Shown here in pieces: positions 29,705 to 36,917 of a DNA stretch of 64,000 bases. Position 1 is the stretch's first letter. Every line of letters starts with the position of its first letter. The DNA lies in contig JADJAD010000004.1 of the NCBI GenBank assembly GCA_016704465.1, positions 124,001 through 188,000 on the forward strand. Reading direction: 5' to 3'. The translations under genes were made by a program, and so were the position numbers. The DNA comes from Gemmatimonadota bacterium. Lineage in GTDB: Bacteria > Gemmatimonadota > Gemmatimonadetes > Gemmatimonadales > Gemmatimonadaceae. A model generated the notes under the pieces. That model worked only from the letters and a program-made list of their open reading frames with translations. It had not been told where the DNA came from and did no database searches.

Positions 29705-30406
29705 ATGCGACTCGCTGCTCTGTCATCCCTGCTGCTCGTGCTTGGCGCCTGCACGCCAGACCGCGACCCGCCGCGTGCACCAAGGATCTCGGTTCGCGAC
29801 TCCATCCGCGTGCGGCGCGAGGCAGCGGTCGCGCTGCGCCCGGACACCTTCGGGACGCGGGTCGATTCGCAGCGCATCTTCCGCGTGAACATGGCCGCCG
29901 AAGGCGCGGTGCCGTGGGTGATCGTGATCGCGGACTTCCAGTGCCAGGCGTGTCGTCGCCTGGCGCTGGACGTGCTGCCCAGCATTCGCCGCGACATCGC
30001 CGAGCGAGGGGTGGCGCAGTTGGCCTACGTGAACGCGCCGCAGGAGGCGCACTTCAACGCGCGCTTCGCGGCGCACGCCGCGCTGTGTGCCGCCTCGGCT
30101 GGACGCTTCTGGGAGATGCACGACTCGCTGTTCGCCGCGCTTCCACGCTGGGATCGCACGCCCGATCCGCAGCCGTTCATGGATTCGCTGGCGATTGCGG
30201 CCGGCGTCCCTGACGACGTGCAGCACGACTGCACCCGTCGGCAACGATTGCTGCGGGTGCTCGAAGGCGACATTCGTCGCAGTGAACGCGTTGGCGCGAC
30301 AGACCTTCCGGTCGTGTTTGTGGGGGAGCGTCGACTGCGACCGACCGAGCTGACGGTCGAGGGCGTACGTGCCGCGATCGCGACCGCTGGGCAGCCCTCG
30401 CGCTAG
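29705..30406 (+). CDS. DsbA-family thioredoxin-fold lipoprotein (CQAC)
   Basis: 233 residues from ATG 29705 (MRLAALSSLLLVLGAC), a short leader with lipobox LGAC. The upstream in-frame ATG at 29627 gives an unlikely leader. The thioredoxin-like part begins VIVIADFQCQACRRLAL, where CQAC occupies the CxxC redox position. The insertion FAAHAALCAASAGRFWEMHDSLF and the cis-Pro region ATDLPVVFVG are typical of DsbA/DSBA-like oxidoreductases. It should act on disulfides in the periplasm or at a membrane surface. A related protein with CPFC lies at 33015. It converges with the lemA-like gene. Confidence 0.85.
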   Translation: MRLAALSSLLLVLGACTPDRDPPRAPRISVRDSIRVRREAAVALRPDTFGTRVDSQRIFRVNMAAEGAVPWVIVIADFQCQACRRLALDVLPSIRRDIAERGVAQLAYVNAPQEAHFNARFAAHAALCAASAGRFWEMHDSLFAALPRWDRTPDPQPFMDSLAIAAGVPDDVQHDCTRRQRLLRVLEGDIRRSERVGATDLPVVFVGERRLRPTELTVEGVRAAIATAGQPSR

Positions 30407-30448
30407 CGAGGCTCGCCGGGCGCCCGGCGTCGGGCGACGTGGTCCCGA

Positions 30449-31009
30449 CTACTTCGTCAAGTCGATTTTCGGCGCCTCACGCGCCGCCGCATTGCTGACC
30501 TCGAAGTACTCCTTCGGCTTGGCGCCCGTCACCTTGGCGGTGAGCACCTGCGGGAACCGGCGGATGTAGGTGTTGTACTGCTCCACCGCCCCGTTCAGGT
30601 CCGTGCGCGACACGGCGATCCTGTTTTCTGTTCCGGTCAGCTCGTCCTGCAGGCGCAGGAAGGCCTGGTCGGACTTGATCTGCGGGTACGCCTCGACCTG
30701 CACCATCAGCCCGCGCATGGCGGTGGTCAGCTGTTCATTGGCCTCGGCCATCTCGCGCGGGTCGCGCTTCTGCAGGGCGTCGACGAGCCCGGAGCGGGCG
30801 CGCGCCACGTTGGTGAAGACCTCGAGTTCCTGCTTCGCCTGGCCGCGGACGACCTCGACGAGGTTGGGGACGAGGTCGGCGCGTCGCTGCAGCTGCACCT
30901 CGATATCCTGCTTGGCGGCGTTGGCCTTTTCGTCATAGCTCTGGATCGTGTTGTAGCCGCACCCCACAAGCACGAGCGGGAGGAGGGCCAGGAAACGGCG
31001 AGCACGCAT
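30449..31009 (-). CDS. LemA family protein
   Basis: 186 residues with a lipoprotein-like leader (LVGC) followed by the family core: YNTIQSYDEKANAAKQDIEVQLQRRADLVPNLVEVV and the helical repeats that follow (LEVFTNVARARSG, AYPQIKSDQAFLRLQDELTGTENRIAVSRTDLN). Family members are anchored with the bulk outside the cytoplasm; their biochemical role is unclear. It is the last gene of a TPM-nucleotidyltransferase-LemA unit; LemA and TPM proteins are frequently neighbours. A GGAG lies close to the start, and a pyrimidine-rich (on the coding strand) repeat at 31025-31100 precedes it. Confidence 0.92.
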   Translation of the reverse strand: MRARRFLALLPLVLVGCGYNTIQSYDEKANAAKQDIEVQLQRRADLVPNLVEVVRGQAKQELEVFTNVARARSGLVDALQKRDPREMAEANEQLTTAMRGLMVQVEAYPQIKSDQAFLRLQDELTGTENRIAVSRTDLNGAVEQYNTYIRRFPQVLTAKVTGAKPKEYFEVSNAAAREAPKIDLTK

Positions 31010-31024
31010 GGAGGACTCCGGGTT

Positions 31025-31100
31025 CGAGAAGACGAGAAGACGAGAAGGCGAGAAGACGAGAAGGCGAGAAGACGAGAAGGCGAGAAGACGAGAAGGCGAG
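31025..31100. repeat. GAGAAGRC tandem repeat upstream of the lemA-like gene
   Basis: Units GAGAAGAC and GAGAAGGC alternate for about 76 bases on the plus strand, giving a CT-rich tract in the minus-strand mRNA. It ends 16 bases before the LemA start. A shorter copy of the same pattern lies at 51893-51922 in front of the MlaF-like gene. Confidence 0.85.
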
Positions 31101-31134
31101 TGGACCGACCGGGCTGCGGCGAGCGTCGCCGGGA

Positions 31135-31878
31135 TCAGGCGGGAAAGCCGCCGTCCGTCTGGGAGGTTTGGGAAAAGGCGTCGAGGTAGACGACGAGCGA
31201 TTCGGCGAAGTGCAGGTAGGACTCGATGTGCCCGGCCGCATCGCGCGGGGACATCCGGTCGACGCCGCGCTTGTGGCGCACGACGCGCAGGACGGCGGAG
31301 GCATCGCGTCCGCTGCGCACGCTGAACCGCGCGCAGACGTCGACGGAGTCGGCGGCTGGGGACTCGCCCGACAGGCGCAATGCCGCTCGCAGCAGGACGA
31401 GCATGGCGCTGACGCTCTCCTCCAGCAGGGAAAGGATGGCCTTGTCGTCGCCATCAGCGGCCATGATGGCGTGCCGCAGGCGCAGCAGGACGCTCATGGC
31501 CTCGTGTTCCAGTTGCAACCTGAGGTCGGACAGCTCGACGTCGATCCCGTCGAGCGGGAGCGCACCAGCCAGCACCTTGTGGTGGGCGAGGATATCCGCG
31601 TACTCGATCGGGAAGATGTCGGCGCTCCCCATCCACTCGGCGCGCGTCAGCGTGAGCGGGGGCGGATTGCCCGCCTCCCGCCAGGCGCGCGCCACCGGGG
31701 CCTCGCGGTGCAGGTGGTCCATCGTGACGTGCTGCACCACGACGAGCACGTTGAGGTCGGAATGCCGCGCCACCTCGTCGCCGCGCGCCGCCGACCCATA
31801 CAGTGCGATGCCGACGAGTTCCTGGCCGTAGACCGCCGTGAGCTGCTCGACCAATCGATCCAGAGTCATCTTGCCCAT
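31135..31878 (-). CDS. Nucleotidyltransferase-domain protein
   Basis: 247 residues from ATG 31878 (MGKMTLDRLVEQL). The minimal nucleotidyltransferase motif LYGSAARGDEVARHSDLNVLVV (GS-x10-D-x-D/N) is near residue 25. The second acidic position reads N in DLN, so catalysis may be weakened or the third acid may lie elsewhere. The C-terminal half is helical (LLRLRHAIMAADGDDKAILSLLEESVSAMLVLLRAALRL), like HEPN-type helices. It starts one base after the TPM stop codon and is followed by the lemA-like gene, so all three are likely one transcript. The substrate is unknown. Confidence 0.75.
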   Translation of the reverse strand: MGKMTLDRLVEQLTAVYGQELVGIALYGSAARGDEVARHSDLNVLVVVQHVTMDHLHREAPVARAWREAGNPPPLTLTRAEWMGSADIFPIEYADILAHHKVLAGALPLDGIDVELSDLRLQLEHEAMSVLLRLRHAIMAADGDDKAILSLLEESVSAMLVLLRAALRLSGESPAADSVDVCARFSVRSGRDASAVLRVVRHKRGVDRMSPRDAAGHIESYLHFAESLVVYLDAFSQTSQTDGGFPA

Positions 31879-31879
31879 G

Positions 31880-32881
31880 TCACCAACTCCCGCTGGAGCC
31901 GCCGCCGCCGAAACCACCACCGCCGCCAAAGCCGCCGAACCCTCCCCCACCGCCACCGCCCCATCCCCCACCGCCAAAACCGCCGCCGCCCCACTGCGAT
32001 CGCCGGCGCGAATGCGAGACCGCGTCGGCCACGATCAAGGCCTGCAGGCATCCGTTACGCCCGCCTCCCGCGCCCTTGGCCCGCGCCATGGTGCTGAACA
32101 GAAAGAGCAGCACGACGAAGACGACGAGCAGCAGCTGCGGCGAGATCCCGCCGCCGCTTCCCTGGAAGCCGGGCGCCGTCGCCGGGACGAGCGCGGTGTC
32201 GAGCGTGAAGCCGAACTCGCGTTCGAACCGCTGGGCCACGCGAATCGTGACCAGCTCGAGCGCGGCGGAATAGGCCTGCTGCTGAAAATACGGGACGGCT
32301 TCGCGCCGGATGTCCCCGGCGGTGGCGTCGGTGACGAATCCCTCCGTCCCCCGCCCCGTCTGGATCGAAATATAGCCGCGCCCGTCGGCACTGGTTTCCT
32401 TGGGCACCACCAGCACCACCACGCCCGCATTGCGGGCCCGGTCCCCGATATCGGCTGCCGCCCCCAGCTTCCACTCGCGCCCGATGCGCATCGCGACATC
32501 GCCGACGTCCCGCCCGGCCAGGTCGGGGAGGGTGACGACGACGATCTCCCCGCCAGACTTCGCCTTGACGTCGAAGATGATGCGATTGATGCGCGCGACC
32601 GCGTCGGCGGAGAGGACGTTGGCACCGTCCACCACCATGTCGGCCTGCGTCGAGCTGAAGCCGCGCGGAGGCGGCGGCAGCTGGACGTCCTGGACCGCGA
32701 CCGCGAGGGTCGCGATGAGCGCAAGGGCAGCCAACACCAGTGATCGTTCCCCCAGATAGCGTGACGCCCGGCGCGCGTGTCGTGCCGGGCGAGATCCTGT
32801 TCGTAATCCTGTTCGTACTCGTGTGTACTCGTGTACGCTAACCGTACGGTCGCGGACCGGGTAGGGATTCAGCAGACGCAC
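31880..32881 (-). CDS. TPM-domain membrane protein (YgcG type)
   Basis: Up to 333 residues. The start is uncertain: GTG at 32881 gives a long basic N-terminus, and a later start nearer the hydrophobic segment SLVLAALALIATLAVAV is possible. The TPM domain follows (DMVVDGANVLSADAVARINRIIFDVKAKSGGEIVVVTLPDLAGRD, YISIQTGRGTEGFVTDATAG). Then come a second membrane segment (QLLLVVFVVLLFLFSTMARA) and a Gly-rich tail ending GGSSGSW, which is typical of this family. It heads the operon with the nucleotidyltransferase and LemA genes. TPM proteins are linked to membrane-protein quality control in other organisms; the role here is not shown by sequence. Confidence 0.88.
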   Translation of the reverse strand: MRLLNPYPVRDRTVSVHEYTRVRTGLRTGSRPARHARRASRYLGERSLVLAALALIATLAVAVQDVQLPPPPRGFSSTQADMVVDGANVLSADAVARINRIIFDVKAKSGGEIVVVTLPDLAGRDVGDVAMRIGREWKLGAAADIGDRARNAGVVVLVVPKETSADGRGYISIQTGRGTEGFVTDATAGDIRREAVPYFQQQAYSAALELVTIRVAQRFEREFGFTLDTALVPATAPGFQGSGGGISPQLLLVVFVVLLFLFSTMARAKGAGGGRNGCLQALIVADAVSHSRRRSQWGGGGFGGGGWGGGGGGGFGGFGGGGGFGGGGSSGSW

Positions 32882-33014
32882 GGCGACCGTGGGGCGATTG
32901 GCGGACGGCGACTAGATTTGCCCCCAGTCCCGCGCACCGTCGGACGGCGCGCTGCCTCGCGGCGGCGTCCGTCCCGGGCAGCGCGCGTCCGACGTTCACT
33001 TCACCCGACCGCCC

Positions 33015-33722
33015 ATGCCGCGCCTGTTCCGCGTCCTCACGACCGCCCTCGCCTTCTCGTCGCTCGCGGGCTGCGGCGCCACCTCGGGCGGCGCGGCAGA
33101 TTCCGCATCGGCCGAGCCGTCAGCTGCATCGCCGGCCGCCAATGCGTCCGGGCAGCCGCCCGCGGGCCCCGATCCCCGCGTCGCCGCCGCCGATGCCGCT
33201 CGCATCAAGGGCGACGTCAACGCCACGCTGTGGATCGTCGTCGTGAGCGACTTCCAGTGTCCGTTCTGCGGCCAGTGGGAGCGCGAGACCGCCGCCCAGG
33301 TCGTCAAGGAGTTCGTCGAGCCAGGCATCGCGCGCCTCGCCTTCGTGAACTACCCGTTGCGCCAGCATCCCAACGCGCTGCCGGCCGCCGAGGCAGCCAT
33401 GTGCGCCGGCGCGCAGGGGAAGTTCTGGGAAATGCACAACCGCATCTTCGAGACGCAGGCCGAGTGGAGCCTGCTGCCGTCCGGCGACGCGTTCTTCGAG
33501 TCGGCGGCCGTGGCCGTCGGCGTCTCCGCGCCCGCGTATCAGGCGTGCATCGCGGACCACGTCATGCGCCCGATGATCGAGGCCGATGTCGAGCGTGCCA
33601 CCGCGGGCGGGGCGCGCTCCACCCCGACCTTCTTTATCGGCAACCAGGTCATGTCGGGAGCGGAGAAGATCGAAGCGTTCCGCGCCGCCGTCGCACAAGC
33701 GCGCTCGGCGCTCCCGAAGTAG
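33015..33722 (+). CDS. DsbA-family thioredoxin-fold lipoprotein (CPFC)
   Basis: 235 residues with lipobox LAGC, an Ala, Ser and Pro-rich spacer of about 40 residues and then a DsbA-like domain: IVVVSDFQCPFCGQWERE with CPFC as the redox pair, the insertion AAEAAMCAGAQGKFWEMHNRIFE and the cis-Pro STPTFFIGN. It should be a membrane-tethered thiol-disulfide oxidoreductase of the periplasm, of the type often called a thioredoxin domain-containing DsbA family protein. It starts at ATG 33015 and is divergent from the TPM operon. The waaA GTG lies four bases after its stop, so the two are co-transcribed. Confidence 0.9.
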   Translation: MPRLFRVLTTALAFSSLAGCGATSGGAADSASAEPSAASPAANASGQPPAGPDPRVAAADAARIKGDVNATLWIVVVSDFQCPFCGQWERETAAQVVKEFVEPGIARLAFVNYPLRQHPNALPAAEAAMCAGAQGKFWEMHNRIFETQAEWSLLPSGDAFFESAAVAVGVSAPAYQACIADHVMRPMIEADVERATAGGARSTPTFFIGNQVMSGAEKIEAFRAAVAQARSALPK

Positions 33723-33726
33723 CGGG

Positions 33727-35130
33727 GTGAACCCCCTCCTGTACTGGACGTATCGCGCCGCCGGGGAACTGGCCTCCCTGGCGGCGCGCGTCGTCCCGGC
33801 AGGAGAGGGCAAGCTCACGCGGGCGCTGCATGCGAGGCGCGACGTGGCGGAGCGATTCACGGCCTGGGCGTCGATGGGACGCGACCGGTCGCGCCCCTTG
33901 CTCTGGATGCACGCCCCGTCCGTCGGCGAAGGGCTGCAAGCGCGTCCCCTCCTGGAGCGCATGCGAGCCCGGCGCCCCGAGGTGCAGCTGGTTTACACCT
34001 TCTTCAGCCCCAGCGCGGAGCCGTTCGCCCGCGGGCTGTCCGTCGACTTTGCCGACTACCTCCCCTTCGACACCCCCGCAGCGGCACGGCATGCGCTCGA
34101 AGCGCTGCGGCCAACGGCGCTGGTCTACTCCAAGCTCGATGTCTGGCCCGTGCTCACCGCCGAGGCGCGACGTTGCGGGGTGCGACTGGGACTGGTGAGC
34201 GGAACGGTGGCGCCTGGCTCGTCTCGTCGCGGCGGTGCGGCCAGGTGGCTGCTGCGAGACGCATATGCCGCGCTCGACGCCGTCGGCGCGGTCAGTGCCG
34301 ACGACGCCGATCGACTCGCAGCGTTAGGCGCGCGCGCCGACGTCGTCCACGTGATTGGTGATACGCGCTACGACCAGGTCGCGGCGCGCGCCGCGGCGGT
34401 CGATCGCTCGTCCCCGTTGCTCGCCCCCTTCGCTGGTAACCTCGGGGGCTCGCATGAGCGCTCGCATGAGGGCTCGCATGAGCGCTCGCATGAGGGCTCG
34501 CATGAGGGCTCGCATGGGGAATCACGGCCCACGCTGGTGGCCGGCAGCACCTGGCCGGCCGACGAAGCCGTGCTGCTGCCGGCGTGGGAGGCGGTGCGGC
34601 GGCAGATGCCGCACGCGCGCCTGATCATCGCGCCCCACGAGCCCACGGCCGAGCATCTCGCCCCGATCGAGGCATGGGGTCGGGCATCCGGAATGCGAAT
34701 CGCTCGGCTCGGCTCGGACGCGGCCGGCGGCGCGGAGGTAGTTGTCGTCGATCGCGTCGGCGTGCTCGGCGACCTGTACGCGCTCGCGTCGGTGGCCTTC
34801 GTCGGCGGGGGCTTTCACGCGGCGGGGCTGCACTCCGTGCTCGAGCCGGCCGCCTTCGGCGCGCCGGTGCTCTTCGGCCCGCGCTTCACCAACGCCCGCG
34901 ATGCCGAACTGCTCGTGACATGCGGGGGCGGGGCGGTGGTGCAGGATGCGGCGACTGCTGCGGGACAGTTGGTCCGCTGGTTCGGCGACGATGCGGAGCG
35001 AGTCGCGGCTGGGATGAAGGCGAAAGCGCTGGTGTCGCAGGGGCTCGGGGCCGCCGATCGGTCGTTCGCGCTGGTCGAGGCGCTGCTCAATCCTCCGACG
35101 TCGGCAACCCCGCCAGGCGCACAGCGGTAA
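33727..35130 (+). CDS. waaA: 3-deoxy-D-manno-octulosonic acid (Kdo) transferase
   Basis: 467 residues, GTG start at 33727. A GT30-family glycosyltransferase that adds Kdo to lipid A precursor at the inner membrane. Diagnostic stretches are WMHAPSVGEGLQARPLLERM (with the catalytic Glu), LVYSKLDVWPVLTAEA, VHVIGDTRYDQV, VVVVDRVGVLGDLYALASVAFVGGGF and the nucleotide-sugar site HSVLEPAAFGAPVLFGPR. In the middle (about residues 241-264) the protein carries six tetrapeptides of the type GSHE/RSHE, encoded by a 12-bp tandem repeat. Such an insertion is unusual in the family and lies between the two Rossmann domains. The enzyme implies a lipopolysaccharide-bearing outer membrane. Confidence 0.93.
   Translation: MNPLLYWTYRAAGELASLAARVVPAGEGKLTRALHARRDVAERFTAWASMGRDRSRPLLWMHAPSVGEGLQARPLLERMRARRPEVQLVYTFFSPSAEPFARGLSVDFADYLPFDTPAAARHALEALRPTALVYSKLDVWPVLTAEARRCGVRLGLVSGTVAPGSSRRGGAARWLLRDAYAALDAVGAVSADDADRLAALGARADVVHVIGDTRYDQVAARAAAVDRSSPLLAPFAGNLGGSHERSHEGSHERSHEGSHEGSHGESRPTLVAGSTWPADEAVLLPAWEAVRRQMPHARLIIAPHEPTAEHLAPIEAWGRASGMRIARLGSDAAGGAEVVVVDRVGVLGDLYALASVAFVGGGFHAAGLHSVLEPAAFGAPVLFGPRFTNARDAELLVTCGGGAVVQDAATAAGQLVRWFGDDAERVAAGMKAKALVSQGLGAADRSFALVEALLNPPTSATPPGAQR
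34447..34518 (+). repeat. In-frame 12-bp tandem repeat within waaA
   Basis: Six units of SGCTCGCATGAG (S = G or C) run from 34447 to 34518; the last ends GGG. Each unit encodes Gly/Arg-Ser-His-Glu. Unit gain or loss keeps the reading frame, so strains may differ in linker length. Confidence 0.92.
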
Positions 35131-35143
35131 CCCCACAACGAGC

Positions 35144-35178
35144 GGCGCCACGAACGGCCCGTGCCGATTCGTGGCGCC
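35144..35178. terminator. Bidirectional hairpin between waaA and the outer-membrane protein gene
   Basis: A perfect 11-bp stem (GGCGCCACGAA at 35144-35154 with its complement at 35168-35178) encloses a 13-nt loop, between the convergent genes ending at 35130 and 35272. No strong T-run is present. Confidence 0.6.
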
Positions 35179-35271
35179 TCCGTTGCCCCGGCCGACGGGA
35201 ACGCAACGCTCGGTCCCTCATCCGGTACCGGGGGGCCTCGCGCACCTGGCGCGGCCCACCAGTCGTTCGAC

Positions 35272-35970
35272 CTATCGCCGCAACCCTGGCGGAGTCCACA
35301 CCAGCGATATCCCGATTCCGTCGTTTCCGAACCGATCGGATCCGCCGAAGAAGGCCGTGCCGCGCACGGCCAGGACGCGCGTCAGCTCGAGATTCGCGCC
35401 CACGTCGAAGTTGATCCCCAGTTGCGACTCGTCGCCCTTGCACCCGCCGCAGAAGTCAAGCGAGACGCGGGGGTGCACGTAGGGCGTGAGCGCGAGCGAC
35501 CCGTCGAGGGGGAACCGATGGCCGATGGACACGCCCAGCGGGACACGCAGCGTGGTCTTGTTCCCGAACGCCAGCCCCGCCCCAGCCGTCAGCAGGAAAT
35601 CGAGCGGCACGTCGGCCGAGGCCTTGGCGATCTGGTAGCCGTACTGCCCGCCCACGAAGAGCACATTGTCGGCGCCGCGGGCATCTGGGTCGGAGAATCC
35701 CACGTCGAGCGAGAACTGCGAGCGCGGTGAGTATCCCTCACGCCACTGCAAGACGATCGCAGTGCCGGCACTGCCGGCATCGGCGATCCCGAAGTTGAAC
35801 TCACGCGTCGTGGTGGCTGGCGGCTGAAAGGAGGGATAGGCCCAGGCCTGGGCCTGCGCGTCGCGCGCGAGCAGCAAGACCAGCGCCGCCAGGACGGAAA
35901 GGGTGAGATACCAAGCTCGCCCCGCGTGGGGGAGAGCATCCGCGACGCGCGCGGTGTCGGATCGCTGCAT
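35272..35970 (-). CDS. Predicted outer-membrane beta-barrel protein
   Basis: 232 residues from ATG 35970, with GAGGAC just upstream. A signal peptide (LTLSVLAALVLLLARDAQAQA) is followed by alternating hydrophobic/polar strands suited to a small barrel of 8-10 strands (FNFGIADAGSAGTAIVLQWREG, SQFSLDVGFSD, VLFVGGQYGYQIA, LDFLLTAGAGLAFGNKTTLRVPLGVSIGHRF), ending GIGISLVWTPPGLRR. One CGGC motif (DFCGGCKGDE) sits in a loop. No specific family is recognised. It probably resides in the outer membrane. It is divergent from the secreted protein at 36294. Confidence 0.6.
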   Translation of the reverse strand: MQRSDTARVADALPHAGRAWYLTLSVLAALVLLLARDAQAQAWAYPSFQPPATTTREFNFGIADAGSAGTAIVLQWREGYSPRSQFSLDVGFSDPDARGADNVLFVGGQYGYQIAKASADVPLDFLLTAGAGLAFGNKTTLRVPLGVSIGHRFPLDGSLALTPYVHPRVSLDFCGGCKGDESQLGINFDVGANLELTRVLAVRGTAFFGGSDRFGNDGIGISLVWTPPGLRR

Positions 35971-36293
35971 GACGAGTCCTCGATGCACGGACGCGGAGGC
36001 GCCCGGAAGGGTGCGAAATGAGGGCCCGCGCCGAGCGCGGGCATGGCGTTGCCAGTGATACGCCACAGGCACACGGAAGATTCGTTGAATGCCCCCCGCA
36101 GAACAAGCGCCGCACTGCGCATGGCCGGTGGCGCGACTCGGCCGACCGCACCTGACAGACAGCGCTGGCCGGGATCGCCATGCGCGGTCGCGGGTAAGAC
36201 GGAGGGCCTCGCACCCTTGACGCGCACCCGCGAGCCGGGGAGAGTTCTAGCGAGGCAGACGCTCAGTCGACGCCCCCCATCCCTAACGATCCC
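35971..36293. other. Divergent intergenic region of 323 bp
   Basis: It separates the starts of the outer-membrane protein (minus) and the secreted protein (plus) genes and must contain both promoters. I could not assign -35/-10 boxes with confidence. A short inverted repeat, TGGCGT...ACGCCA, lies near 36042-36063. A CCTAACG motif lies just before the plus-strand start. No gene is seen. Confidence 0.4.
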
Positions 36294-36797
36294 ATGACTC
36301 CGTTCCGGTCAGCGTTCCTGCGGGCTGTGCCACTCGCGGCAGCGACCCTCTTGCTTCCGCTCACCTCTCGCGCCCAGGATGCCGGCGTCTCCACGCAGGC
36401 CAAGCGGGCGCGCCTCTCGGGGTCGTTCACGCCGGTCCAGGTCCGCTCGTCGGGGGTCTCGATGCGCACGCAGTCGCGCATCTATGGAACAGTCGAGCTG
36501 ACCGAGATCGAAGGGTCGAATCCGCGGAGCCGAGTGCGCCTCACCTTCACGAGCCAGACGGGCGGGACATCGTTCACGGCACAGTGGGCGCTGCTCCAGG
36601 GGCGCTGTGGAACCGGGAGCCTCCCCGTCATCGCCATCGACAACTTCCCGATGATCGAGGTCGGGTCGAACGGCCGTGCACAGCTCGACGCCGAGATCGC
36701 GCTCGGCGTCCCGCCCTCGGGGGAGTATCACATCAACGTCTATGTGGGCGGCCAGCAACTCGACAACGTCATCACCTGCGCGAACCTGAAGCGATGA
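36294..36797 (+). CDS. Secreted protein of unknown function
   Basis: 167 residues with a signal peptide (AVPLAAATLLLPLTSRAQ). The mature part is a single beta-rich domain: SRIYGTVELTEIEG, SRVRLTFTSQTGGTSFTAQWALLQGRCG, LPVIAIDNFPMIEVGSNGRAQLDAEIALGVPPSGEYHINVYVGGQQ. It has two Cys residues (GRCG and ITCAN) that could pair. It loosely resembles CHRD or superoxide-dismutase-like sandwich folds, but no metal ligands are clear. It is alone on its strand, with a strong terminator after it. Function unknown. Confidence 0.6.
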   Translation: MTPFRSAFLRAVPLAAATLLLPLTSRAQDAGVSTQAKRARLSGSFTPVQVRSSGVSMRTQSRIYGTVELTEIEGSNPRSRVRLTFTSQTGGTSFTAQWALLQGRCGTGSLPVIAIDNFPMIEVGSNGRAQLDAEIALGVPPSGEYHINVYVGGQQLDNVITCANLKR

Positions 36798-36840
36798 GCT
36801 CGGCGCCGCGGTGGCGGCGGCGACCGTTTCATGCGGCACG

Positions 36841-36882
36841 CGCATCGGGCGCGCCCTCCGTATGGAGGACGCGCCCGATGCG
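36841..36882. terminator. Bidirectional terminator between secreted-protein and susD genes
   Basis: A long hairpin: 13 bp of outer stem (CGCATCGGGCGCG with its complement), one mismatch, a 5-bp inner stem CCTCC/GGAGG and a GTAT loop. It lies between the convergent genes that end at 36797 and 36918. Confidence 0.75.
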
Positions 36883-36917
36883 TTGAGCAACTGCCCGTGC
36901 TGTAGCGCGCCGATCGC

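Noticed and set aside
30414..30429. The 16-bp palindrome CGCCGGGCGCCCGGCG as a terminator between the DsbA-like and LemA genes
   Set aside because: It has no loop and no T-run, and such palindromes arise easily in GC-rich DNA. It may fold poorly as RNA, so it was not listed.
31866..32051. The Gly-rich stretch at the TPM C-terminus considered as a separate repeat gene
   Set aside because: Gly-rich tails ending GSSGSW are normal for TPM proteins and lie in frame with the domain.
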